From: Reticulitermes lucifugus
Lineage: Eukaryota; Arthropoda; Insecta; Blattodea; Rhinotermitidae
Assembly (NCBI GenBank): GCA_026260175.1
Contig: JAKCWW010000171.1
Location: forward strand, 120,946-145,053
Direction of reading: 5' to 3'
Length of the DNA: 24,108 nucleotides
Below the pieces are notes generated by a model. It did not search any database. It was not told the origin of the DNA and saw only the letters and a list, made by a program, of their open reading frames with translations. Each line of letters starts with the position of its first letter. The first letter of the stretch is position 1. This document shows, piece by piece, positions 1 through 8,369 of the stretch. Made by a program: the position numbers and the translations under genes.

Positions 1-354
1 AAGAATGGAGAAGATCAGTTGGACCGATCGTGTGAGAAATGATGAAGTATTACACAGAGTCAATGAGGAGAGGAATATCCTACATACAATAAAAAGAGAA
101 AAAGCTAAGTGGGGTTGTCACATCTTGTGTAGAAACTGCCTTCTAAAACAAGTGATTGAAGTAAAGTTAGAAGGAAGGATAGAAATGAATGGAAGACGAG
201 GAAGAAGGCGTAAGCAGGTACTGGATGACCTTAAGGAAAAGAGAAGATACTGAAAATTGAAAGAGGAAGCACTAAATCACACCCTGTGGAGAACTCGCTT
301 TAGAAGAGGCTACGGACCTGTCGCAAGACAGACTACAGAATGAATGAATGAATG
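1..354 (+). pseudogene. Non-LTR retrotransposon (LINE) ORF2 C-terminal end and 3' tail
   Basis: The frame that enters at the left edge encodes the last part of a LINE reverse-transcriptase polyprotein, downstream of the polymerase domain. Visible landmarks are W-T-D-R-V-R-N, a GHI-like block (here GCHILCRNCLLK), and the basic stretch GRRGRRRKQVLDDLKEKRRY. A TGA at 251-253 replaces the usual Trp codon. The same frame then runs on through KLKEEALNHTLWRTRF and GYGPVARQTTE to a natural stop at 341-343. The methionine at position 5 is therefore not a real start. The element ends in (GAAT)4 at 338-354, the type of simple tail used by such elements. I recall near-identical tails as very abundant in cockroach and termite genomes, but this was not searched. 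The copy is a 5'-truncated dead fragment. Confidence 0.85.
338..354 (+). repeat. (GAAT)n tail of the LINE
   Basis: Four GAAT units overlap the ORF stop codon. This simple-repeat 3' terminus marks the retrotransposition end of the element. Confidence 0.8.
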
Positions 355-681
355 GTCAAGTAGACCTACGTACTGATTCGCGGTCTTGATTCATATTTAC
401 TGGGTTGCAAGTTCGAAACGCAGTTGAGAAACGAACTACCCTCTGCGACTTTCTGTACTGCTGCATTTAATATGTAATTACGTTTACAGAACGGCAATGT
501 TGTTTGGAACCTCTGTACTGTCTGCTTTAAAATGCATGGATTGGCCTCAAAAGCCATAAGATGGTGAAGTTTTATGTTTATTATACTGATGTGTTGAATT
601 ATTATTTGTAATGCTGAATGACTGAACAAGGCAGAAAATAGTGAATGGCTGATGTTCCAACGGCGAAGTTTAAATAAGGGT
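355..681. other. Unassigned sequence
   Basis: No gene seen. A GTTCGAAAC string at about 412-420 resembles a pol III B box, but I see no A box or SINE body around it. Confidence 0.4.
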
Positions 682-925
682 CATTTGATATAATGTGTAT
701 GGGCTGGACGATGCGGGGTTCAAATCCTGGCAGGGGCAAGTGATCCTTTTCTTTTCTACACAACTTCAAGAATGCATATGGTGTCCAACCAGACTCGTAT
801 TCAGTAGGTACTGGGTCTCTTTTCCAGAAGTAAAGCGACAGGGACGTGAAGTTGACCATTCGCCTCCATCTAGTACCGAGGTTGAGAATGAGTGGAGATA
901 TGTCTCTACTTCGTTTGTAAGCGTT
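682..925 (+). mobile_element. tRNA-derived SINE (copy A, core-sharing family)
   Basis: A B-box-like GGTTCAAATCC lies at 717-727, followed by CTGGCAGGGGCAAGTGATCC. The internal region at about 825-910 (AGTAAAGCGACAGGG ... TTGACC ... CTCCATCTAGTACCGAGG ... AATGAGTGGAGATAT) matches the SINEs at 6537-6795 and 19462-19722 on the other strand. The post-B-box segment also matches the 19462-19722 copy, so these two belong to one family. The A box is decayed and I found no clear target duplication, so both ends are approximate. Short ORFs inside it are chance frames. Confidence 0.7.
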
Positions 926-1003
926 AATGGTGTAGGCAGGGACATTAACTTTTACTACCTTGCTTTATGTTAAAAGAAGAATACACAGTTTCAGTCAGAA
1001 GAT

Positions 1004-1207
1004 CTAAAGGGATAAACCACTTTGGAGACCAAGGTGTAGATGGAATTGGAAGTGAGACATTAGATTGTGGAGTGATTTCAACTGACTTAGGGTAAGATCC
1101 ATTGGAGGGATTTTGTGAAAGAGGAAATCTTCTGGTTTCACAAAACGAGGATGAATTCCTTCACCAGCTAAGCAACTAACATCTGCACAGACAGGACCCT
1201 CTTCCAT
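1004..1207 (-). pseudogene. Repeat-derived ORF, probably interspersed-element remnant
   Basis: A 67-codon open frame contains CLAGEGIHPRFVKPEDFLFHKIPP. I recall closely similar text in many unplaced hypothetical proteins of cockroach-type genomes, which suggests a dispersed repeat rather than a host gene. It has no signal peptide, no recognisable domain and no convincing splice context. The element class is unknown to me. Confidence 0.4.
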
Positions 1208-2444
1208 GGGGTAAAATAGTTACTTATGTAATTCAGAGCATATAGTGTTCTTACATGTTTGTTATATGTATAGGCATAAAGCACAATTCCCCCATGTGTG
1301 TATATATATATACCCATGTAATATTTCATGTTGTATAGAAAACCCCCCTCAACAGGGAATTAATGCAGTAATGACGATAGAGGTATTAACATTGGGATAA
1401 GCTGTGAAGCATAGTACAGAGAACCAATTTAATTGATTTCAGTGCTTTCATTATTGAAATCTAAACAGCCTCTATATTGTACCAGCATCTCTATTGACTT
1501 ATCACAACTATTGTTGTTTTAAAAATAACTTTATGCGCTCAGAGATCAGTGTTAATTTTGATACGATTTTCGATGAAAAGCTCGTGATACAAATCATTAG
1601 TAGAATTTTCTGAATTAATTTGTACGTATGAAGCCTCCTATTAGCAAAAATTTTGAAATAAATGCAAAGTGATGCAAAAAATAGGTTCAATAACATTTTT
1701 CTTGGCTGACAGAAACGTGTGGTATTTCAAGTAAAGCAACTTACAGAGATCGACTCCGTTTCCATCATAAGGCTTAAGATTTGACTCGGTAGCAAGCCTT
1801 CTCAAATCATATGCTCGCCCAAGGCCGGAGTTTGTAGTTGAACGCGACAAAATTGGGTTGTTACCAGTTTCGGGCTTTATGTAATTTTGGAAGGCTGGTT
1901 GTTGAGTCATGTGATGCAAACGTAGTCGGTCTTCGAAAGAATGGTTTACTTGAAACACATGACGCAGCTGTCAGAATGAGATCTTATTAAATTTAGTAGC
2001 CATAAATGCTTCAAGACAGAAATAAGCTCGATACATCGAAATCTAAGATATATCAAATTTGAAATCGTTTCTTTTTCGTGTCTCAGAGAATTTTAGGTAC
2101 ATTATTATATTTTTTCCAATGATATTAATTTCTCCTTCTTTCATCAGCGTCTGTAAGTTTCTAAGGAAGATTGTTTTTGACCCGATGTTAATATTAAACT
2201 ACTATTGAATTATTTACATGATTTTACTAAAAATGAACACATCTTTGCGGAAGTGGATCGGTGTTTTATTCGCTGTTTTGTGATGCTAAAGGGCAAGTTC
2301 AGCTGTGATAAGCATAAAAGAGGATATTCAGTGTTGCAACATTTTACTACGATATTGCAGAGAAAGAAGCCAGGAAGGTTTGAATATTGTTTACTGAATT
2401 GCCTACTGCATTATCGAGGCTGTGGAGAAGTGTCTGGCTGAGAG
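1208..2444. other. AT-rich region without a supported gene
   Basis: A (TG)n(TA)n microsatellite lies at 1295-1312. A strong plus-strand splice-acceptor-like string (pyrimidine run ending TTTCATCAG) ends at about 2147. The frames after it are short, and no matching donor was found. Confidence 0.5.
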
Positions 2445-2690
2445 CTGGAACACATGGCAGGGAATATACCCTTCGCCACAAGGTCCAGGCCGACTCTTGG
2501 GTACTCCCACTGTGTTACATGGGATAACTTCCTTCCTTTTAACTGGGCCGACGATGAAACAAATAATTTGCCTGTATGTAGTGGCGAGAATAACTATGTT
2601 TGGAGCTCTCTGTCCTCACTTCTGTGTCTTCGTGGCGTGGTCATTAACTCTGTAGACAGACAAGTCGGCCTATTGCCTTCGTTATAGGGG
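2445..2690 (+). other. GC-richer segment with two overlapping open frames, unassigned
   Basis: Two plus-strand frames stay open for about 77 codons each over the same bases. One reads W-D-N-F-L-P-F-N-W-A-D-D-E-T-N-N. Composition differs from the AT-rich flanks. I recognise no family and see no clear exon borders. It could be part of an unrecognised repeat or, less likely, an exon. The adjoining SINE at 2709 inserted into its right side. Confidence 0.25.
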
Positions 2691-2697
2691 CCTGCCT

Positions 2698-3007
2698 CGC
2701 TGTCAGGCTTTTTTTTATTGAAGGGCCCCGCAGCAGATGCTGAGGACGCACCGCAGCCTTGAGGCTTATTGTGCAACCCTTTGATGAAGATGAAGAGAAA
2801 GATGAGGTTTTTTTCATTTTTCCAAACAAAGGAGCACCGGTGGAATGAAACTGACTGGGGAAAACCGAAGCACTAGGAGAGAAACCTGTCCAAGTGCCAC
2901 TTTGTCCACCACAATTCCCACATGGACTGACCCTGAATCGAACCTGTGTCTCCGCGGTGGAAGGCCGGCGATTAACCTCCTGAGCCATGGCACGACCGCT
3001 GTCAGGC
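2698..3007 (-). mobile_element. Full-length tRNA-derived SINE with perfect 11-bp target-site duplication
   Basis: The body is about 2709-2996 and is flanked by CGCTGTCAGGC at 2698-2708 and again at 2997-3007. Read on the minus strand it starts with a tRNA-like head: A box TGGCTCAGGAGG, then CCACCGCGG, then B box GGTTCGATTC. A central domain with TGGTGGACAAAGTGGCACT follows. The 3' end contains CTTCATC repeats, GCTGCGGTGCG and GGGGCCCTTC, and finishes in an A tail (T run at 2709-2716). It is about 80% similar by eye to the copy at 5719-5986. The head most resembles tRNA-Glu(CTC), which is an inference from the loop sequence. Confidence 0.92.
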
Positions 3008-3337
3008 GTTACTAAACGGTGTCACTGCTGAGAAGAAATTCGTAATATTTTCTGGGGATAAGAAGACTCTCGATCCCATCAATATGGACATATATCCTCG
3101 GATGAAAGTCTTGAATTTCAAGTTAATTAATTGATTAATTAATTATAGGAAGGGTTTAAATAAAACGTGAGCAGTTTTATTATTATTGTTTTGAAAATTG
3201 ATAATATTTGAACACATGAATCTCGTTTTTATGTCTTTCGATCGGAAGGTCAACTTTCCAGTTTTTTTTATTTAAAATATATACCAACAAAATGCACAAA
3301 TTATAAGGTGTAAATCAGCTCCTTATATTATGATTTT
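3008..3337. other. AT-rich sequence, no gene
   Basis: Contains a TTAATTAATTGATTAATTAATTA run at 3123-3145, shown here in pieces: TTAATTAATTG then ATTAATTAATTA. On the minus strand, an A-rich stretch (TTTAAATAAAAAAAA) at about 3265-3280 could be the tail of the element carrying the motif at 3338-3377. Confidence 0.4.
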
Positions 3338-3377
3338 ACCCAACGCGTTTCAGCTCCTAGGAGCCATCATCAGGGGT
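3338..3377 (-). ncRNA. Hammerhead-ribozyme-like motif, most complete copy
   Basis: Minus-strand order: ACCC (stem I strand), CTGATGA (3373-3367), one extra T, GCTCC-TA-GGAGC hairpin (3364-3353), T, GAAAC (3351-3347), GCGTT, then GGGT (3341-3338). GGGT pairs with ACCC as a 4-bp stem I. AC-GC-GU gives a tiny stem III with a GUU cleavage triplet. This is the type I hammerhead layout known from Penelope-like retroelements. The extra U before stem II departs from the canonical core, so activity is unproven. Confidence 0.55.
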
Positions 3378-3607
3378 TTTTACAAAGGTGCTTCACAAAT
3401 GCTGCATTCTTTTGATGACACTTTTTTAAAAATTCCAGTTTGTTAATCACAGAGGGTAGGCAGAATGTTGTATTTTTTAGTATAATTTAAAATTAAACCG
3501 TGAATCTATACGGCAATCAAAATATCACTTATGCACTTTTTGGCTATAAGTATATTTAGTTCCTTTCATTAGTAACTGAGCATGACGTCAAATGTTGTCG
3601 TGTAAAT
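3378..3607. other. Probable 3' flank or 3' UTR of the minus-strand gene
   Basis: AT-rich, no open frame. If exon 3 is right, this region lies just downstream of the stop codon. The only exact AATAAA near it overlaps that stop. Confidence 0.35.
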
Positions 3608-3684
3608 TTATTGTTCTAATGAAGTTAACGTTGACCGGAGATTTCGTTCAAGACCGGTATATGTACTCCTTGGTCTGCGAAAAC
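3608..3684 (-). CDS. Probable coding exon 3 (terminal) of the secreted cysteine-rich protein gene
   Basis: A textbook acceptor (ATATTTTTTCTTGCAG) ends at 3685 on the minus strand. The exon starts with GT, which completes an AGT Ser codon with the single A left by the donor at 6081/6080, so the phase matches. It then reads FRRPRSTYTGLERN and LRSTLTSLEQ to TAA at 3610-3608. The stop overlaps an AATAAA (3612-3607). The very basic start (FRRPRS) continues the basic end of exon 2 (TRRWRR), which supports the join. It is more GC-rich than its flanks. The weak point is the 2.4-kb intron and a donor of only moderate strength. If exon 2 reads through instead, this exon is spurious. Confidence 0.5.
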
Positions 3685-4256
3685 CTGCAAGAAAAAATAT
3701 AGCGGTGAGAACAAATATATTTTGTAAAAGTTGAATTATCTGTACAAATATTGGGATATGATATGAAATACGCTATACACAGGTTCTGTCTGAAACACAA
3801 AGGAAAACTTTATGACTGAAGCAATTGTTTTTATTTCCCAAAAATAGAATTTTATTTATCTGAAAGACCATCAGGACAACGCAATGCAATTTCCGGATAT
3901 CATAGTTGGGTGTGTGTATTTAATGCCTTTTCAGTGCTAGTTTAAATTTGGTTAATGGTAAGGGAAATATTGTTGATTTGCCCTGAAAATATCAATTTGG
4001 AAATTCAACTCACATTTATTATATTCAGTACTTGAGAAAGAAATTTCGATTTAAAAGTTTTCGTGTTTCGATCCCTTTTCTTAAAAAGCAGCAGTCTTGT
4101 AACTTCGAGTTTATTTGTGTTTGAGTCACAAGCGCAATATTGAATGGAACGTCCGAAAAGAAAATTTTCGGTCTCAATGTAACCTTTAGCTGAATTAGGA
4201 CGAGAAAAATTACCTATCATTTTAAAATAAGGTAACGAAGCAATAAGGAGAAAATT

Positions 4257-4448
4257 TATTGACACAGTTGTATAATATGCAGTAGAAGTATTGAAACAGT
4301 TGTATAATATACAGTAGAATTATTGACACGCTTGTATAATATGCAGTAGAATTATTGACACGCTTGTATAATATGCAGTAGAATTATTGAAACAGTTGTA
4401 TAATATGCAGTAGAATTATTGACACGGTTGTTTAGTATGCAGTATGAT
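4257..4448. repeat. 32-bp tandem repeat, six units
   Basis: The block TTATTGACACAGTTGTATAA plus TATGCAGTAGAA recurs with phase points (the G of GACAC/GAAAC) at 4261, 4293, 4325, 4357, 4389 and 4421, an exact 32-bp period. Units differ at a few positions (GACAC/GAAAC, CAGTT/CGCTT). The last unit is degenerate. Confidence 0.95.
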
Positions 4449-4465
4449 TATTACATTGGTCGTGA

Positions 4466-4655
4466 TCTCATTTGACACAGATGTGGTAACGCTTCTGACT
4501 TGTATTCGGGAAATTACTGCTTCGAATGTAGTCCTGGTCGATTATCATTATTGAGGGTTACATGGGTTTCCTGTGTACCCAAATGCAAGAGCTGATAGTG
4601 CCTCAACTTAAGCGAAGACCACTTCCTTCCGCATCCTTTACACATCATTATCACT
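4466..4655 (+). mobile_element. Decayed tRNA-derived SINE
   Basis: The tRNA-like head has GTGGTAACGCTTCTGACTTG (A box area), then TATTCGGG and a decayed B box GCTTCGAATG. Downstream come TCCTGGTCGATTATCATTAT, CATGGGTTTCCTGTGTACCC, AAATGCAAGAGCTGATAGTG and GACCACTTCCTTCCGCATCC. I recall this ordered set from a widespread insect SINE, so the class call is fairly firm. The ends are approximate and no duplication is visible. It abuts the 32-bp array. Confidence 0.65.
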
Positions 4656-5224
4656 AGTCCTAACAGTAAGTACTATAGTCTGAGCTACTAAGTCTCTCGT
4701 TACAAGAGCTAAAAGTAAATAAATATATTCCTTCAGTGGTTCTCTTTTCCATACTAAGTGTTGACTTGTAGCTGACCATTACAATATATAGCCGTAAGAA
4801 AAAAGCCATGGTCGCTGCACACATTAGTAGGCAGACGGTCTGTATTCTTCAAAAGACTGCAGCATTGATATATTTTACAGTTGTGAAAATAAAACGAAAT
4901 ATTAGGACGCCAACTGTGACTTTGTTGAAGAAAGTGTTATGATAGGCTACGGAGATCCACATGATTTTCCGGACAGAATGATCTGCCTCAGCAGAGAGAA
5001 TAATTCTGTTCTCCTGAATATAAATCAATTTCTGTGGAACTTAGCTTGTCAGTGATGAAGTCGACTGCATTATTGATCGTAATATCTGGCTCTATTTAAT
5101 TGATTTCTACCGAAAGAGGAGCCCGTTGTGGGGGATTTTTAAAGACAAAATTGTAACAATTTTTTCCCTGCATTGAGAATAATTTGTATACGCAGTGAAT
5201 AGTCACTAAGATGCCAGTAGTAGG

Positions 5225-5372
5225 TTACGAATAAAAATATTCTTCGGGTTTTATAAAAACCAGTGATTACCATTTTCACAAACGCTTACCATCTGGCTGT
5301 ATCCTGAAGCAGTTCAAACCAGTCTACCACCTCACATTTTATTTCTTTAAGATTAAATTTATTGTTAGGATC
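5225..5372 (-). pseudogene. LINE ORF2 C-terminal relic
   Basis: The minus strand reads N-K-F-N-L-K-E-I-K-C-E-V-V-D-W-F-E-L-L-Q-D-T-A-R-W, then TAA, then AFVKMVI. This aligns with the LINE tail NIKMDLKEIGW..VDWI.LAQDRD.WRALVNTVM seen in the copies at 7855, 11637 and 12108. The TGG-TAAGCG junction looks like a splice donor, but the family match runs straight through it, so it is a stop in a relic, not an exon end. Confidence 0.6.
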
Positions 5373-5718
5373 TATGCATATCTGTTCCAAGTAATCTTTT
5401 TCTATCAGGTTTTCCATTAACAGTTTTGTTTATAGTTCTAATATTTTCAATGCACGTAATAATCCCGTCCAATCTCATGCTCTTTTATTTAATAATTCGA
5501 ATAATTTTTTCGTAAAGTATAACTTTTGCCATTTTGTACAAATTCTTGGTACTTTCATTATCATAGATTCGAATAATATGTTTTTCTCTCAAATTGAGCC
5601 TACACAGAAAACAAATTTTAGATTTGTGTATTTTCACATTCAAGTTTTTAGGTAGGAGGAGTGAAGGCAAAGAAAGTTAAATAGAATAGTAACAAGTATT
5701 ACCCAAAATTATTATGTT

Positions 5719-5986
5719 TTTTTTTGTGGTGAAGGGCCCCGCAGCAGATGCTACGGAAGCACCGCAGCCTAAAGGCTTATTGATGAAGATGATCAGTTTT
5801 TTCTTTTTTCCCAAGTAATGGAGCACTGGTGGAATGAAACTGACAGGGAAAAACCGAAGTACTAGGGGAAAAACCTGTCCCAGTGCCACTTTGTCCACCA
5901 CAAATCCCAGATGGACTGACCCGGGATCGAACCCGGGCCTCCGCGGTGAGAGGCCGGCGACTAACCGCCTGAGCCATGGCACGGCC
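5719..5986 (-). mobile_element. tRNA-derived SINE, same family as the copy at 2709
   Basis: The minus-strand head is GCCATGGCTCAGGCGGTTAG (A box), CTCTCACCGCGG, then B box GGGTTCGATCCCGGG, better preserved than in the 2709 copy. The central domain (GTGGTGGACAAAGTGGCACT) and the GGGGCCCTTCACC end followed by an A tail are present. Flanks TTATTATGTTTTT (5709-5721) and TTAGTATGCTTTT (5987-5999) agree at 11 of 13 sites and may be a worn target duplication. It sits about 95 bp past exon 2, so by the three-exon model it is intronic, and by the read-through model it is in the 3' UTR. Confidence 0.9.
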
Positions 5987-6080
5987 TTAGTATGCTTTTA
6001 AATTTTGCTTCTATATAATTTTCTGAGTTTGAACTAAAATATTTTAACAAAATGCACACATTTAACTGCTGTGTACGTAC

Positions 6081-6212
6081 TTCTTCGCCATCTCCTTGTG
6101 GAAACGCATACTGGGTAATGAAGGCACGGCCCTCTGTGGTTGCATCGACTGACCTCCATTACACATACCTCATGTTTCGGGCAGCGAAAGCCGCGACATG
6201 ATCGCTCATGCC
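6081..6212 (-). CDS. Coding exon 2: six-cysteine module of a secreted protein
   Basis: The acceptor is TTTGAATGCAG, with the exon starting at 6212. The leading GG completes a Gly codon with the last G of exon 1, so phase 1 joins phase 1. It encodes GHERSCRGFRCPKHEVC and VMEVSRCNHRGPCLHYPVC, then VSTRRWRR. Cysteines are residues 32, 37, 43, 50, 56 and 62 of the joined protein (C-x4-C-x5-C-x6-C-x5-C-x5-C). I chose the donor GAA|GTACGT at 6081/6080. The exon is then 132 nt with symmetrical 1-1 phases, as is common for extracellular modules. Without that splice the frame continues STYTAVKCVHFVKIF to TAG at 6036-6034. The spacing loosely recalls follistatin-like or small protease-inhibitor modules. 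I cannot name the family. Confidence 0.75.
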
Positions 6213-6536
6213 CTGCATTCAAATACCATTGTATTATGTTGTTATGAAAGCTTAATAACACAGCAGTTCAATTACAAACTAATCAGGCTTTGCTTCTAAA
6301 TAGCCATCGACCAGATGCTAGCTGACCATCAGAACATTTCAGGTTCAAACCAGATTTACAACTGATATCTATATCAAAAATTTCAGCTTAAAATTTATGA
6401 CAACGCACTGTATAGTCTTAATAAAAGAAAAATTTAGATCCTTTCTATACTAGAATCTTTTACGAAGTAAATCACACTTCATGTACAATGAATACATGAA
6501 ATGCGATGTAATAAATGTTCTTTGAAGAGAAGAAAT

Positions 6537-6795
6537 AAAAGGTAAAGGTAAAGATAAATTTCACCCTAGAACAGGCCGTGAAGGCCCAGAGGGGAAATAG
6601 AGGTATAGCTCTACTCTTTCTTTAACCTTGGCGCTAGATAGGGGTGGGTGGTCAACGCCACGCCCCGGCCGCTTTACCCCCGGGAATGATCCGGTATCAA
6701 TTGTACAGGAGGCTGGGTAGGCCCCCGGGGCCCGTCTGGACGGGTGCTGAAAATCTCGCCCTCACCGGGATTCGATCCCCGGACCGTCCAGCTTG
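6537..6795 (-). mobile_element. SINE copy B with TTTACC-type tail
   Basis: On the minus strand it starts just 5' of a B box (GGGGATCGAATCCCGG, about 6782-6767), so the A box is missing. It runs through the shared core GGGGGTAAAGCGGCCGGGGC (about 6683-6664) and ATCTAGCGCCAAGGTTAAAG to GGCCTTCACGGCCTGTTC, ending in CTTTACCTTTACC. Flanks TTGAAGAGAAGAAAT (6522-6536) and TTGAAAGGAAGAAAT (6796-6810) match at 13 of 15 sites and are a likely target duplication. Confidence 0.85.
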
Positions 6796-7058
6796 TTGAA
6801 AGGAAGAAATTCTATGTTAATATTTGAAAGAATGCACGAAGTGTAATATAAGAGACGCTTATATAAGGAAAGACATATGTACAGGATGTACCAGGAGGAA
6901 TCTGCCTTACTTCGGGAGAACGTTCCTTAAATTACAAGGTAGTTAGTAATAACAATCAACTCAACTGTTTATTTATTGTGTTCTTTTCGTGTATTTATTT
7001 CTTTGTTTTCCCCAGAAAATGTTTAGGAAAAAGAAATAAGAAACGGCACCCTTTCAAG

Positions 7059-7311
7059 GCAGACACCATAATGCTATTAAGGCAGACACCATAATGCTGT
7101 TAAGGCAGACACAATAATGATATTAAGGCAGATACCATATTGCTATTAAGACACACACCATAATGCTATTAAAGCAGACACCATAATGCCATTAAGGCAG
7201 ACACCATAATGCCATTAAGGCAGACACCATAATGCCACTAAAGCAGACACCATAATGCTATTAAGTCAGACACTATATTGTTATTAAGGCAGACACCATA
7301 TTGCTATTAAG
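7059..7311. repeat. 23-bp minisatellite, 11 copies
   Basis: The unit GCAGACACCATAATGCTATT plus AAG starts at 7059 and repeats exactly every 23 bp to 7289, ending at 7311. There are no indels between units. Variants fall at a few sites (ATAATG/ATATTG, GCTATT/GCCATT). It lies inside predicted intron 1. Confidence 0.97.
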
Positions 7312-7441
7312 TTACTTGTATTTTATTGGTTTAACTTTTCATATGGTCACGAATATTGTAACAGCTAAAGATTGACGTCTCAGTCTAACCACACCAAAAG
7401 TTACTTGCAATTGTAATTTTCTTTTTATGTACTGTAATGTC

Positions 7442-7506
7442 CTGAAGATGACCACATCGTGGTCGAAACGTGTAGCCGTGTAACTTGTCTCATGAAACGT
7501 AATAAA
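7442..7506 (+). ncRNA. Hammerhead-like motif with downstream AATAAA (Penelope-type end)
   Basis: CTGAAGA (7442-7448), one T, a perfect 6-bp hairpin GACCAC-ATC-GTGGTC (7450-7464), then GAAAC (7465-7469) and GTGTA. AC-GU-GU can form the minimal stem III with a GUA triplet. Stem I is almost absent (1 bp), so this copy is probably inactive as DNA-encoded RNA. AATAAA follows at 7501-7506. Confidence 0.5.
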
Positions 7507-7541
7507 TAGTTGTGTTGATGGTGATTAACATCTGCCTTGTA

Positions 7542-7556
7542 ATATATATATATATA
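7542..7556. repeat. (AT)n microsatellite
   Basis: Fifteen bases of alternating A and T. Confidence 0.9.
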
Positions 7557-7854
7557 ACACAACGGGATGTCCAAGGTATAAATTTTCTTAAGTTAATCTA
7601 CATCGATATAACCAAGCATAGCCACACCCGAACTTGAACGGTTACGCGGATTTGATGAGAGAAACACGTGGTATTCTTGCGGTTACACGTACTATACCTG
7701 TTTAACATGATGTGTTATCCGTATACTGCGCAGGTCCGTTTTTGAGCAGATAGCCAAGCCACGCCATACGCAGGCCATTTGGAACCGTAAGGATTATATT
7801 TATGAAAATACTACAAGTTTTTGTTGCTTAATTAATGCCTTAATATCACTCCGA

Positions 7855-8100
7855 GTTTTGGTGGGTAAATATGGAAAATGGGACCACTTGAAAGACCTGG
7901 GAATATATGTGAGGGTAATATTAAAATGGATCTTAAAGAAATGGGTTTGGAGTGGACTGGATTTTTCTGGATCTGGATATTACACGTGACGGGCTGCTGT
8001 GAATGCTACAATATCCCTTTGGATTCAATAAAATGCGGTTAATTTCAAGACTACTTAAAATCTATTAGCTTCTGAAAAAGGACTTTCATTCCGTGGAATT
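7855..8100 (+). pseudogene. LINE ORF2 C-terminal relic
   Basis: After a frameshift the plus strand reads C-E-G-N-I-K-M-D-L-K-E-M-G-L-E-W, matching the tail family at 11637. The upstream LVGKYGKW is in a second frame and corresponds to VGKPEGKR. Later codons decay quickly (TGCCECYNIP). It lies antisense within predicted intron 1. Confidence 0.55.
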
Positions 8101-8369
8101 GATCAGTCAGTTAATTACCTAGTGTCTAGTTTATGTCACGTTAGATATTAAACTTCTGTAAATAGGCACACAATTTATTTTTGTACAAAGTTTGAATAGT
8201 ATAGTATGTGATGTGGAATAATGCATTTATATTTTAGTTTTTAACAGAAAGTCATATAAAATTTGTTTTGTAAAATTTTGCTTGTCTCAGTGGAGTTAGT
8301 TCTGTTTACGAGCACGTTATATTTCTGTTTGAATACGTTTTAATTTGCATTGTACAATGTGTATCTTAC

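Larger units (their letters stand above)
3685..6080 (-). other. Predicted intron 2 of the secreted cysteine-rich protein gene
   Basis: Predicted GT (6080-6079) to AG (3686-3685). It contains the 32-bp tandem array, SINEs at 4466-4655 and 5719-5986, and a LINE relic at 5225-5372. Stretches 3690-4255 and 4660-5220 are AT-rich and show no other feature I can support. Confidence 0.45.
6213..8369 (-). other. Predicted intron 1 of the secreted cysteine-rich protein gene
   Basis: Runs from GAG|GTAAGAT (donor 8369-8368) to TGCAG (6214-6213), about 2.2 kb. It holds a SINE, the 23-bp minisatellite, a hammerhead-like motif and a LINE relic, all described separately. 7560-7854 shows nothing further. Confidence 0.65.

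Noticed and set aside
695..973. 92-codon plus-strand ORF
   Set aside because: It lies within SINE copy A. The sequence is explained by the repeat.
5285..5340. Apparent minus-strand exon ending CAGATG|GTAAGCG
   Set aside because: The translation matches the LINE tail pattern on both sides of the supposed donor, so it is a stop codon in a relic.
5677..5982. Minus-strand ORFs of 101 and 66 codons
   Set aside because: Both are readings of the SINE at 5719-5986, starting in its tRNA-like head.
5719..5986. True tRNA gene
   Set aside because: A and B boxes are tRNA-like, but the acceptor stem does not close and the head is fused to a SINE body with an A tail.
6169..6170. Minus-strand donor-like CATGAG|GTATGT inside exon 2
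   Set aside because: Using it would remove four of the six cysteines. The regular cysteine spacing across the site argues that it is coding.
7059..7311. CRISPR-like array
   Set aside because: Units are head-to-tail with no unique spacers, in a eukaryotic setting.
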